In this document: one piece after another, positions 34,691 through 43,767 of the stretch | How positions within the stretch are numbered: the stretch's first letter is position 1 | Layout of the letters: each line of letters begins with the position of its first letter | DNA from: Acrasis kona | Lineage: Eukaryota > Heterolobosea > Eutetramitea > Acrasida > Acrasidae | Direction of reading: 5' to 3' | Length of the DNA: 64,000 nt | Assembly: GCA_026419775.2 (NCBI GenBank) | Contig: JAOPGA020000904.1 | Coordinates: 33,162-97,161 of the forward strand | Notes under the pieces: model-generated | Seen by the model: only the letters and a program-made list of their open reading frames with translations | Database searches by the model: none | Told to the model about the DNA's origin: nothing | Made by a program: the position numbers and the translations under genes

Positions 34691-35887
34691 TTATAAACTG
34701 TTTTGTAGGTAGAGCGGATTCACACTACCCTCTTGTATTAAGGATATCAAAGTCTCCTCCGTCGTATATGTATGTGTTTGTCTAAGCTTATCCATATCAC
34801 TTTCAGGTGTAATGTACAAGTATTCGTAAATTGTGTGGTTACGTATGTAACCATTAACACAATGAGGACATGATTTCGACTCACCATCGTTCTTTTTGTC
34901 GGGAGGCATGCAAACGATAGGAGTGACCTGCCTCCTTTCGCTCTTGGACGAAGACACAATTCTATACAAATTAAATAACTGCATGGCCCTGTTCTGCGAC
35001 TTGCCGTACATAACCATCTGCTTCTTGCAGTGAGGACACAGAATGGGTACGCGTTTCACACCCATGATACACTTGAAGGCACGAAATTGTGTTTTCAAGT
35101 CAATGTTCATACTTCTCAATCTCTCCAATAAATCAATGGGACTGCTGGCATGCCCAGTGGATATAACGGCGACGCCAGATAGGGCAATTGAGGTTGCCGT
35201 TTCAAAGTCTATTTTGTGACGAAGTTCACCAAAATAAATCATGTCAGGATCATGTCTCAGAAGGGCATTTGCTGTTGTGGCCAAAGATCTTTGTTTGCCT
35301 TGAATCTCCTGAAACATGTCTATTTGGCACACGTGAAATAGACCGTGAGTATTTAGATTGACTTCAACTGGATATTCCATGGAGTATATGGCCAAAGTGT
35401 TTTGTGCGGTAAGGGCACAGAGAATTCCTCTTACTATGGTACTCTTTCCGCTACCTGTTGGGCCTACGATGCATACGTGTCCTCCTCCAAGTCCTGTTCC
35501 CGAAGATGAGGAAGACATGTTTCGAAATACTTCCGTGGTGTTCGGAGGATCACCTTTTGGTTGCTCTACGAGTTCTGTTGTTGGCTCAATGTCCACTGTT
35601 CTATCGTACACCTTTTCCATTACCCTCGAAAATAGAGTTGCTTTTGCTGTAGTCTTTGGAAATCCGATCAGCCATTTGTTATTTTTTGGGTGAGCACTAT
35701 TTGGTGTTTTTGATTCATTTGATGTCTTCAAGGGAAGTTGGTGTGGAATGTCTTTCCCTGTTGCTGGGGTTCCCATCGTCGCAGCAATTCCAGTCCTCAC
35801 TCTGTTCACATTGGGCGATAAATGGTTTAGAATTGTTTGTACTCGGTTTTTATATCTCTTGTTCTTGTCTACATCTTTGGCTTCCAT
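34691..35887 (-). CDS. gspE: GspE-type secretion ATPase (candidate mitochondrial type II secretion system)
   Basis: 398 residues, one exon, ATG 35887 to TAA. Walker A GPTGSGKST (142-150), Asp box SMEYPVEVN, Walker B LRHDPDMIYFGELRHK (about 210-224), His box STGHASSPIDLLERLRS, and the tetracysteine zinc motif C284-P-H-C287 ... C340-P-H-C343 followed by GYIRNHTIYEYL, the hallmark of GspE/PilB. PilT lacks these cysteines. The N-terminal 120 residues are shorter and unlike the bacterial N1E/N2E domains. Nuclear GspE genes are known from heteroloboseans, jakobids and malawimonads, where a reduced type II system is proposed in mitochondria. The N-terminus is not an obvious presequence. Spliced eukaryotic genes lie on both sides, so contamination is unlikely. 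Confidence 0.88.
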   Translation of the reverse strand: MEAKDVDKNKRYKNRVQTILNHLSPNVNRVRTGIAATMGTPATGKDIPHQLPLKTSNESKTPNSAHPKNNKWLIGFPKTTAKATLFSRVMEKVYDRTVDIEPTTELVEQPKGDPPNTTEVFRNMSSSSSGTGLGGGHVCIVGPTGSGKSTIVRGILCALTAQNTLAIYSMEYPVEVNLNTHGLFHVCQIDMFQEIQGKQRSLATTANALLRHDPDMIYFGELRHKIDFETATSIALSGVAVISTGHASSPIDLLERLRSMNIDLKTQFRAFKCIMGVKRVPILCPHCKKQMVMYGKSQNRAMQLFNLYRIVSSSKSERRQVTPIVCMPPDKKNDGESKSCPHCVNGYIRNHTIYEYLYITPESDMDKLRQTHTYTTEETLISLIQEGSVNPLYLQNSL

Positions 35888-36214
35888 ATCTAAACCATGT
35901 TGTAATAACTAAAATTTACAATTAGCCTAAGGCTTAGACTTCAACCTGAATTCACCACATTAGCTAATAATGCAATATAGATGAGTGACAGATAGTTCCC
36001 TAATTACATTACTAGGATGCTGTACCAAACAGCTAACAAAATACAGAATAAGTATTTATAACTATTTATTGCTTCGAAATACTTTTCGAGAACAAACTAC
36101 TAACAAACTACAGTGCAATCTCCATGCTTGCTCGAAATTATCATATTAATAAGCAGAACCATTCTTGACCTGATCGTCTGTAGTCGGCATAATCATCACC
36201 ACGGTAAAGAATAT
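35888..36214. other. 327-bp intergenic stretch
   Basis: Between two minus-strand genes: promoter side of gspE and 3' side of nothing else on the plus strand. AT-rich, with no ORF, repeat or RNA gene seen. An upstream ATG at about 35897 on the minus strand is followed at once by a stop. Confidence 0.4.
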
Positions 36215-37173
36215 TTAATCATACTGTACAACTGGTTGAGTTGTTGTTTTCGTATACTTCACTTTTTTTATCTTCCTCTTCAGCTTTTCTAGGTTTTTTG
36301 TTATCTTTTCGTTATCAATATGCAAATCTTCTTGGTTGTGGAGGAAGGTGTTTCTTTGCAGATCTCGCCTAGCTTTTTGTGGAGATGAGGGAAGCCATCC
36401 CTTTTTATCTCCAACTCTTTTTTCCTTGCTTTCTATTCGCTCTTTTTCCTGTAATTCCTTGCTTAGGTAAAATGGACTCTCACTGTTCATAAAAGATGGT
36501 GGTTCTGCGTTAAACATTATGCTTTTATGGTTTGTAAATTGATTTGTTTGGTACACAGGTGTCTCTTTTGGTCCATTCCATGGCAGGAGGGAACTTGATG
36601 CTCTTGGTCTATTTGTCTGTAAGATGTTGCTTGCTCTACTTATGGTCAGGTCATGTAGGGTTCTCTTGCTTGTTCCTCTATTAGATGTTAGTAGATTAGA
36701 ATAATTTTAACCCACGGGAATGTACATGCTAGCTTATCGTCTAGCTCCTTTAAGTGATCAAATATCTTATGGGATGTCGATGATTTTGATTGCTCTTGTG
36801 TACTAAGAATGGAGGGTAGTTTTGTGGGAGTACCATTTGTTAGACCACTCCTATATCTTGGAGGCATAGATAAAGAAGAGCGGCGTGAGTTGAACTCATC
36901 TAAATGCTCCGCCTGAATGTCGTGAACAATATCTCTGATTGTTTGAGGTGTATGTGGTTTTAAATAGTATTTGTTATGGTTCATATTACTGTTTATTCCT
37001 TCGCATCCTCTACTTGGGGCCCCAAATTTTCCTCTATGTTCTCTGCTTCTAAACTGCAAGTCGCCAGCATTCGATCCTGTATTCTCAATGTCAGGGTTTT
37101 TATATGGTGATTTTCTATTGAACATATAATGAGAATGAGATATCATCGATGGTGATGAACACTCTGTTCTCAT
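36215..37173 (-). CDS. Disordered, basic protein of unknown function
   Basis: Two exons (37173-36716 and 36677-36215) with a 38-nt intron (donor GTGGGT, acceptor AATAG) give 306 residues. The ORF extends six bases further to a GTG, but the first ATG is at 37173. The sequence is low in hydrophobics and rich in Ser, Asn, Lys and Pro (RRSSLSMPPRYRSGLTNGTP, WLPSSPQKARRDLQRN) and ends in a Lys-rich helix (EKLKRKIKKVKYTK). There is no recognised domain. Ser/Pro motifs suggest phosphorylation, perhaps of a cytoskeletal or nuclear factor. Confidence 0.6.
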
Positions 37174-37282
37174 TGTCACTACAGCTTTCTTTGGTTTGAC
37201 AATTTAACCAATTAAAACCCCTCGTACTAATCTGAATAAGGTTATTTATTTCTTTTTCTATTTTGGCTATATAGGTTGACTC

Positions 37283-37332
37283 GCAAATTTTTACAAGCCA
37301 GTGACTGGCAAATTTCTACAGGCCAGTGACCG
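37283..37332. repeat. Tandem duplication, two 25-bp units
   Basis: GCAAATTTTTACAAGCCAGT and GCAAATTTCTACAGGCCAGT lead two adjacent 25-bp copies that differ at three positions. They sit in the 318-bp gap (37174-37491) upstream of the disordered-protein gene and downstream of the Rab-like gene. Nothing else is seen in that gap. Confidence 0.7.
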
Positions 37333-37491
37333 ACCATAGTCGCACGTTCTCAATTAAGACTTTATTGCGAGCTAACTTTGAACAGAACACCATACACAAA
37401 CATATCAATTTTTATAGAAGTGGTTGTGGATTCTTGGATGTGAATTAGAACTTCTAGTTAATCTACAACGATTCAAATGTTTAAAAAGAAG

Positions 37492-38208
37492 TTATTTTAT
37501 ATGTATTCTCTTTACAAGTTCAACAAAGAGTTTATCAACATTGGCAATAGTTTTGGCACTCACTTCGGTGAAGTTTACATCACGTTGCTCGGCAAAATCT
37601 CTTCCTTGATAGTATGTAACTTCTCTGGATGAATCCAAATCAGACTTGTTTCCTGTAAGGGATATCTTCACATTCTCTGGACTGTGCTCACGAGCAGTCT
37701 CTATCCATTTTGCACAACTGTCGAACGACGAGCTGTCTGTTATATCATACACCACAACCACTCCTTGAACATCCCTGAAATACCTAAGATGTGTCAAATC
37801 ATGTCGATGCCAAAACTTACGGTTTCAAAATTTCTCTAAATATACTTTGACCTGCAGAATCAAATATTCTGAGGTTAACTGTATCTCCGTTATCAAGTTT
37901 AAGATCACGAACAGAAAAATCAACACTTGGAGTTCAGTAGATTGTAGAATAAATTCTTCTTACCCCATTGTTGGTGAGGTATGTAGTTGGAAATTTTTGT
38001 TCTTGAATGACTCTATTAGTGATGTTTTACCAACTCCAGAATCTCCAACAATAATAATCTTGTACTTTGCAACCGAGTTTTTAAAGTCCACTGTTTCTTG
38101 TGTTGTGGGTGTTGTGAAATCAACAGGAGGAATATCCTGGAAACCGCAGTCTATATCATCTGAACTGCTTGAGGAACTACCTATAACCCTGTGTAATATC
38201 TTCTTCAT
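37492..38208 (-). CDS. Rab-like small GTPase without a C-terminal cysteine
   Basis: Three exons (38208-37964, 37925-37821, 37783-37492; introns 38 and 37 nt) give 213 residues. After a Ser-rich N-terminal extension of about 45 residues come G1 GDSGVGKTS, switch I SPTMGVDFS, G3 FDSAGQSIF (DTAGQ in most Rabs), G4 GNKSDL and G5 EVSAK. The Rab family stretch ILKPYFRDVQGVVVVYDIT is clear. The protein ends KRIHIK with no cysteine, so geranylgeranylation cannot anchor it; most Rabs end CC or CxC. The ATG at 38208 is chosen because it is the last before the GTPase fold; earlier in-frame ATGs exist. Confidence 0.88.
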
Positions 38209-38481
38209 GATTGGTTGACTTTGACGTTTGTAAATAAAACAAGAACAATCCATGATGAACATGCACCTCGTTCGAAAGTTGATAACCACTTACCTATACG
38301 TTATCTTTCTTATGCTCGAAGAAGTGGGTGCGAACAACTATGTAGTTTCAGGTACAATTCTACTATAATGTGCTTATTCTACAATCATCTGATAAGTATT
38401 TCTATTGTGGTGATTCAATAGCCATAAAAATAACGCAAAACATTTCACTACTGTACAAGATTTATTCCAGAAATGTACTAT

Positions 38482-38694
38482 TCAGTTTTGAATTTTCATG
38501 TTCTCTATAAAATTCATGACCCCCAATCTCTCGCTCTCCGCTATCTCCTGTTCCTCTGCCAATTGTAACGTTTGTCCCATTGCGATGCTTTGTGATATTT
38601 TTTGTTCTAATTGTGTTTGAGATAGCGATTTGACTTCTTCCAAAATGTTTCTGTATTCAGGGTCATTGTGCATGGAATGTATTTGTGGGTTCAT
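38482..38694 (-). CDS. Small acidic helical protein, unknown
   Basis: 70 residues, Gln/Glu-rich with heptad-like spacing (ILEEVKSLSQTQLEQKISQS, TLQLAEEQEIAESERLGV). No signal peptide, metal site or membrane span. It may form a short coiled coil. No family recognised. The next 299 bp (38695-38993) show nothing. Confidence 0.45.
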   Translation of the reverse strand: MNPQIHSMHNDPEYRNILEEVKSLSQTQLEQKISQSIAMGQTLQLAEEQEIAESERLGVMNFIENMKIQN

Positions 38695-38993
38695 GTCTTC
38701 AGCACAGGTCTATTGATTACAAAATTATTTTATTTACAATAGTTTAATATTTCTGCGAACAAAAATCTTAGTTACCTTAGGTATTATAAGCATTGGTATA
38801 TTGGACCGCACAACAAACTTTTCATCAGAAAAAGTCTTTTCGCCAAAGGTTGACTAGACGCTCGCTGAACATACAGAGCGAAGTTATTGAAAGGTATTTT
38901 TCAAGTTCATAGGTTGATTTGACAAGTCTACGTATTTTATATCAACGAAAATCCAAGTTAATAATCATTTTACTGAATATTTAACAAATTTTA

Positions 38994-39285
38994 TTATTCT
39001 TCTGGTTGCTCTGCTAGACTTGGAAAGCAGTCGGCAAATGTTTTTTTGACTTTCTCGTGAGTTTGTGCATGCTCCTCAAGTTTTACTCTATTAACATTTC
39101 CCAGAAACTGTTGTTTGCAGAATGCGCATTGTTGAGTGAGATTTTTGTTGAAGCTGTCCTTTACACTTCCTTTAAATAATTAGATGACGTTCATAACATC
39201 ACTTACCAGCTTTGCTTTGGGCGTCAAGTTTTTTTTGATTCTTTTCTCGCTTCTGTGCTGCTTTCTGAACGTTCCCTTTGCCCAT
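38994..39285 (-). CDS. ZNF706/4F5-like small zinc-finger protein
   Basis: Two exons (39285-39207, 39169-38994; 37-nt intron) give 84 residues. The N-terminus MGKGNVQKAAQKREKNQKK is the basic 4F5/SERF-like arm, followed by one C2H2 finger (CAFCKQQFLGNVNRV ... LEEHAQTHEK). The same order occurs in human ZNF706 and plant homologues. Relatives are implicated in amyloid modulation and translation/stemness control, so function here is open. The frame stays open upstream of the ATG, but the Met-Gly-Lys start matches the family. Confidence 0.82.
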
Positions 39286-39388
39286 TTGACTTGCAAGTTC
39301 TCTATGTCTGGTTCTTTGAGTGGTTGACGCTTACAATAAACCGGTGATTACGTTCTTTTTTTGATTTGCACTACAACACCAATGGGAT

Positions 39389-40813
39389 ATGATGTCCCCT
39401 ACTATGAGCATTACGCGTCGCACTATAAATTTTGACAATGGTTTCCAAAGCTTGAAAGAAATACAGAAAAAGAGCATGCCTCCACCTAGTTCACGACCAA
39501 GCAATAAATACAAAGTACTACCTAAAAAACCTCGGCGGACAGAGTCCAGACACTCCTTACAATCAGATGTTCCATCAGTAAAATCAGCAGTCATGTCCAC
39601 AACAAAAGACTTTTGGGATCTAATTGCTCTGGATTACATGAACATTTTAAACAACACAGAGGAAATGAAAGTCTGTTTTAGTGTCTGGGTTATATCGGAG
39701 GAACAGAAAGAATGCGCCGACAAAGAGGATACAATCCCCAAACACTCAAAGTACGGACTGTACGAAACAGCTTTTGTAGAAGTGTTGGACCATTTTCTTT
39801 GGAATGTAAAAAACAAAACAACTGGTGTCGTCCAACCAGAACATGTAACATTTATTTCAGAGCACTTGTTGCTCGACTACTTTGATATATTAAACGTAGA
39901 CCAAACGCCTATACTGGCGAGGGAAGATGTCTTTATGATGCTCTACATGCTAGCAGCTAGGGAATGCAACAGATTGTCTTCTTTTCTGACAGAGTATGGT
40001 CAAAAAATGTTCGACATTCTAATGAAAGGAGACGATGACATTGAAGATTTCGTGGATTACACAAAAATATCAATAACCGCTGCTAGGAAGCTTGGTTATC
40101 TAGCTGGCATAAAAGACCATCTTTTTACCAATATTTTGAAGGATTCAAAAATCCAGGAATATGATTTGATTGACTTTAAGCAGTTTATGCAAATTTTCAA
40201 TACTTTGTTTAACAAGGTTGACACCAAGGTTGAAAAAAAGAGAGATACATTTATAGCCAGTTCAGACAAAAAGAGAATAAATAATAGCCAAAGAGAAGTT
40301 GTAAAGGTTCCAAAGATAATAGAACAAGTCGGAGTTAGCAGCAGTAAGAAGCTGCAACCCGCCCACCAGCAAGATAATGAAGATCCTAGATTAACACCTC
40401 GGACTCCTAGGGATGTTCCTCATACTCCTCGTGATACCATTCAGGCTGCCAATCAGATGGTAGTCGACAATAAAACAAACAAATCAGAACCAATTACAAT
40501 AAAAGTTGGCAGCAAGACATCTCCTAGGCCACATTTAGAAAGTTCAACGCCTCGTTCGTTGGAAAGGCATAACAGCGGCGGCTTAACACCTCGCTCTCTG
40601 GAAAAATACATTATTAACCCCATAACGCCGATACCCTTCACAAAATCAACAACAGCAAATGTAAAAATCTCACCAAGACTTCTTAACAACACAATCGACA
40701 AACAAGACCAACAACCAGTTAGTCCCGACGACCAAGACAAAATCAAGAAGAAATGGTGGTCGAGAGTTTCTAACAAGGATTTGAAAGCAAAGAGGACTTG
40801 TATACTGATGTAA
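39389..40813 (+). CDS. Orphan protein with a C-terminal CAAX box
   Basis: 474 residues, single exon, with two adjacent ATGs at the start. A basic Ser/Pro N-terminus precedes an all-helical domain (about 70-290: DFWDLIALDYMNILNNTEEM ... EYDLIDFKQFMQIFNTLF) I cannot place. A disordered region follows with repeated TPR-T/S-P or TPRSLE motifs (LTPRTPRD, HTPRDT, STPRSLER, LTPRSLEK), likely proline-directed phosphosites. The end is KDLKAKRTCILM, a polybasic stretch plus CILM; CaaX with Met favours farnesylation and membrane attachment. A signalling or trafficking role at a membrane is likely, but no family is named. Confidence 0.75.
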   Translation: MMSPTMSITRRTINFDNGFQSLKEIQKKSMPPPSSRPSNKYKVLPKKPRRTESRHSLQSDVPSVKSAVMSTTKDFWDLIALDYMNILNNTEEMKVCFSVWVISEEQKECADKEDTIPKHSKYGLYETAFVEVLDHFLWNVKNKTTGVVQPEHVTFISEHLLLDYFDILNVDQTPILAREDVFMMLYMLAARECNRLSSFLTEYGQKMFDILMKGDDDIEDFVDYTKISITAARKLGYLAGIKDHLFTNILKDSKIQEYDLIDFKQFMQIFNTLFNKVDTKVEKKRDTFIASSDKKRINNSQREVVKVPKIIEQVGVSSSKKLQPAHQQDNEDPRLTPRTPRDVPHTPRDTIQAANQMVVDNKTNKSEPITIKVGSKTSPRPHLESSTPRSLERHNSGGLTPRSLEKYIINPITPIPFTKSTTANVKISPRLLNNTIDKQDQQPVSPDDQDKIKKKWWSRVSNKDLKAKRTCILM

Positions 40814-40921
40814 AATAACAATGACTTATTTACTTTGTGCTTTTCTTATCCCCTTCAATGATATCAAATTATATATGTCGGAGGTAATCATTAGAAAGAT
40901 GGTAATCATACTAAACATTTT

Positions 40922-41485
40922 TTATTTTTTATTTTTACGTTGATATCCCTTGTTAGTATGATGCCTAGGGTTCTTGCAAACAGACTCGAACTGATCGGCC
41001 GTTAGATTTCTGCGGAACATTTGTGTTTTACCCTGTACTGGATGGTTTAATGACGTCTTAACAGTACCGGTAGTGTAATAATGATCCATCTTTTCAGATC
41101 CTCTCTGGTAGAAGTCGACCCTGGAATTCTCATTCCTCCCCTGGTGGACCCATCCATGTTCTTCGGGTTTGGATTGGCTTCTATTTTTCTGATCATTTCT
41201 TTTGTATGGCTGCATTCTGTAACTCTGATTATCGTGCCTTACGTAAGGTTTTGGTTTATTGTTTTGATTTCGGTGAGAATATGGTTCTTCATCATCGGAA
41301 TCAGAACTTTCATATTGTCTCCTATTATTGTGATCGCGGTTATGGTGTCCGTCATCCTCATCCGAACTGTAGGGCAGTCCGTACTCATCTATTTGGCCGT
41401 TGTAGTAGGCTGTGAGCTTGTCTATATCACCACCGAAGGAGCAAGCTCTTTCTCCAATGCTCATATCATCATCATAGTATGCCAT
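40922..41485 (-). CDS. Disordered His/Asn/Asp-rich protein with a conserved-looking basic C-terminus
   Basis: 187 residues. The first 130 are charged and low in complexity (SSDEDDGHHNRDHNN, YESSDSDDEEPYSHRNQNN). The last 55 are denser (HYYTTGTVKTSLNHPVQGKT, QMFRRNLTADQFESVCKNPR) and look like a conserved nucleic-acid-binding motif, but I cannot name it. A long hydrophobic ORF on the other strand (41081-41575) is its antisense shadow. Confidence 0.65.
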   Translation of the reverse strand: MAYYDDDMSIGERACSFGGDIDKLTAYYNGQIDEYGLPYSSDEDDGHHNRDHNNRRQYESSDSDDEEPYSHRNQNNKPKPYVRHDNQSYRMQPYKRNDQKNRSQSKPEEHGWVHQGRNENSRVDFYQRGSEKMDHYYTTGTVKTSLNHPVQGKTQMFRRNLTADQFESVCKNPRHHTNKGYQRKNKK

Positions 41486-41552
41486 TTTAATACAGGAAAT
41501 CTTTTGATTATTGTCTGCAATTACAATAAAAATTCAAAGTTCGCGAACTCAA

Positions 41553-41651
41553 ATGGAACTCAGAAGGAACAATGAGACAATACGTGCAATTAGGGATCTA
41601 GTCAAGCAAGTCTTTTGGCTCAACAAGAGAAGACAAGAACCAAATTTCTAA
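41553..41651 (+). other. Micro-ORF, 32 codons
   Basis: ATG to TAA, encoding a basic helical peptide (MELRRNNETIRAIRDLVKQV ...). It occupies much of the 231-bp gap between two genes and could be a tiny conserved peptide or chance. Confidence 0.15.
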
Positions 41652-41716
41652 AATTAAATGTCTTTATTTATATTATTCTCATATCTTACATGCGTCGGAC
41701 ATTGTATTGAGTATTC

Positions 41717-41989
41717 CTATTTTGTGTTCAGCTCCTTCTTCAGTTTTTGACATTTGCTGTTTGTCTTCCTTAGATTGTATTGTAGCATGATTAAGTTTCT
41801 TTTTGATTCTTCAAACGCCGACGCTAATTGTTCACTTTTTTTTGTCTCTTCTGCTATAATCGCTTCGATGGATGCATTTTTCGTACGTATAGCTTCAAGG
41901 TCCTTTAGCAGCTGCTCTTTTTTGTTTATTGCTCTCCTCTTTTCAATCTCAAGCACCTTAATCTCGATAGGTAATATCTTTGAATTCAT
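41717..41989 (-). CDS. Short coiled-coil protein
   Basis: 90 residues, nearly all one predicted coiled coil (VLEIEKRRAINKKEQLLKDL, EAIIAEETKKSEQLASAFEE) with Lys/Glu alternation and a basic end. No domain otherwise. ATG 41989 is the only reasonable start. Could be a subunit of a cytoskeletal or ciliary complex, which cannot be tested here. Confidence 0.6.
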   Translation of the reverse strand: MNSKILPIEIKVLEIEKRRAINKKEQLLKDLEAIRTKNASIEAIIAEETKKSEQLASAFEESKRNLIMLQYNLRKTNSKCQKLKKELNTK

Positions 41990-42100
41990 GATGACGACAC
42001 CTGTTGATTTTGTTTCAATTTGAAATTATAAAAATAAAACTTCATCAATGATGTTGAGCAATAAGCATCACAAAGAGTCAAAAATAAATTACAAAAAATT

Positions 42101-43279
42101 TTATTCAATGTGCGCAATATTATTATAATCCACAGGGCTTCCACTTCGAAGTATCACTTTAGATAATTCCCTAATCTGCAAACTATTAAACTCAACATCC
42201 TTCATCATTCTTTCTTGCCTATGCATCATGAGTTGAACATTCTCCATGACACGAGTCTGCCTTTCCATAATTAACATCATGTCGTTCTTCTGCTCCTGTT
42301 TGCTTTGAACCTCCGTACCACCGTCATTAGCAAGTAATTCCGTGTACGTGTTACTCAAAATAAGAGAGGGGGTACTAATCAACATGATACCAACAACCAT
42401 CGTGATGGCACCTGCAATTTTTCCTGCCGGAGTAATCGGAACGACATCTCCATAACCAACAGCAAGCAGAGTAAGGATACTCCACCACATACTTGCCGGT
42501 ACAGAAGAGAAGGGAGAAGGAGTGCCATCTATGCGGGTCCATACATCATTCATGTATGTACCTCTTTCAAGATAATATTCAATAGTGGAAGAAACAAGAA
42601 CACACAAAAAGATGATGACCATGATACAAGAAATAACAGTAAGACTTTTTCTAATAGCAAGGAACAATGTCCTCATTCTTTTTGAAATGTTTAAAATTCT
42701 CATGAGACGCAACAACCTAAATACACGCAAGATACCAACACTTGGGTATATTTGTAAAATGTCGTCCAACAGAATGATGAAGAACGGAACGCACGATAGA
42801 AAATCTGCAATGTTCGTGAAGTTGGTGAGGAATTCCCATGCATCCTTTCTAGTGTTCACACTTGCATAAAATCTCACCGCCAACTCAAATAGAAGAATTA
42901 ATGTAACTACTCCTTCAACCGCCGTTATAGCTACTGGATTTTCTATGAAGAACTCGAACGAGTCCAATACTAGAATGATAATCGAGGTGGTGATGAGCGA
43001 GGCGATGAATGCAAAATATATCCTTGCTGTGATTGAGGAGGAAGGGTTGTCGATAATTTCTTTGAGTTTGTCCCTGAACCTTCTATGCATTGATATTGGT
43101 TGTGTCGAAGATCTGGGTGAAGAAGACGTCGAATATGATTTTGATACTGTCGAGTTGATTTCATTGATTCTTTCATTCAAGTCGAAATTCTCCATCTCTA
43201 TTCTTGTTGTTGTATCTGATATGGAATCCAACACGTGATGCTTGTCGTGTGCACGGTCATAATCTTTATCATATGACAT
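42101..43279 (-). CDS. Voltage-gated potassium channel (Kv type)
   Basis: 392 residues, single exon; the ATG at 43279 is used rather than a GTG 66 bases upstream. Six membrane spans: S1 (YFAFIASLITTSIIILVLDS), S2 and S3, an S4 with regularly spaced Arg (ILRVFRLLRLMRILNISKRM), S5 (VISCIMVIIFLCVLVSS), the pore helix and filter LAVGYGDV, and S6 (AITMVVGIMLISTPSLIL). The filter keeps GYGD but has Ala for the usual Thr before Val. There is no T1 domain; a Ser/Pro N-terminus and a C-terminal coiled coil (KNDMMLIMERQTRVMENVQL) could serve assembly. Expected to be a K+-selective plasma-membrane channel opened by depolarisation. Confidence 0.92.
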   Translation of the reverse strand: MSYDKDYDRAHDKHHVLDSISDTTTRIEMENFDLNERINEINSTVSKSYSTSSSPRSSTQPISMHRRFRDKLKEIIDNPSSSITARIYFAFIASLITTSIIILVLDSFEFFIENPVAITAVEGVVTLILLFELAVRFYASVNTRKDAWEFLTNFTNIADFLSCVPFFIILLDDILQIYPSVGILRVFRLLRLMRILNISKRMRTLFLAIRKSLTVISCIMVIIFLCVLVSSTIEYYLERGTYMNDVWTRIDGTPSPFSSVPASMWWSILTLLAVGYGDVVPITPAGKIAGAITMVVGIMLISTPSLILSNTYTELLANDGGTEVQSKQEQKNDMMLIMERQTRVMENVQLMMHRQERMMKDVEFNSLQIRELSKVILRSGSPVDYNNIAHIE

Positions 43280-43311
43280 GTTATATCGTTTCCGCGCACT
43301 TGAAGAAAAAG

Positions 43312-43750
43312 CGGTGCGGTTGGCCTTTACATTACAAATTAACACTCGTCACTTTGATTGGATACAAACTCCTTCAACGTTCATACCACCAAATTTGTTA
43401 ACATGTTTGCCTATTCTTGTATGACAATTACAAGCACAATATTTATTAGACCACAACAATGTGATGCATCATTGATACAATGCCAGAGGCAATGTTACGC
43501 CGACGACCAAACTCTCAAGATACAAGAAGATGATACAATGGAACAAATTACAGACATTATGAATTGATTAGAGGAACTGAAAGTTGACATTTTGTATAAT
43601 TACATCATTCAAGTTCTTCCGAAGAAGAGGAACTAATCTTGAAAAAATGGTGCGGTTGGCCAAATTAACGTTCTCATGATGCAGGTCCGCTCTCATGAAT
43701 GCTACGTCAGAATTAATGTTATGCCAATGACCAAATTCTCAAGATAAAAG
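43312..43750. repeat. Degenerate tandem duplication around the micro-gene
   Basis: GGTGCGGTTGGCC occurs at 43312-43324 and 43648-43660. ATGTTACGCCGACGACCAAA (43492 on) pairs with ATGTTATGCCAATGACCAAA (43717 on), both followed by C/T-TCTCAAGATA. The distances differ (about 180 and 70 bp), so the second copy has lost sequence and no longer has the ORF. Confidence 0.6.
43403..43567 (+). CDS. Micro-gene for a Cys-containing peptide, unknown
   Basis: 54 residues from ATG 43403: a hydrophobic start (MFAYSCMTITSTIFI) that may be a signal or anchor, then QQCDASLIQCQRQCYADD and an acidic tail. Part of the gene recurs, degraded, about 0.2-0.35 kb downstream. Coding status rests on composition and on that duplication only. 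Confidence 0.3.
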   Translation: MFAYSCMTITSTIFIRPQQCDASLIQCQRQCYADDQTLKIQEDDTMEQITDIMN

Positions 43751-43767
43751 AAAGTTTTATTGAACAA

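Noticed and set aside
34691-35887. Bacterial contamination as the source of gspE
   Set aside because: It lies within continuous sequence between mini-intron genes, and its N-terminus is unlike bacterial GspE.
41081-41575. 164-codon hydrophobic plus-strand ORF that looks like a multi-span membrane protein
   Set aside because: It is antisense to the Asn/Asp/His-rich gene at 40922-41485; such codons read backward as Ile/Val/Leu.
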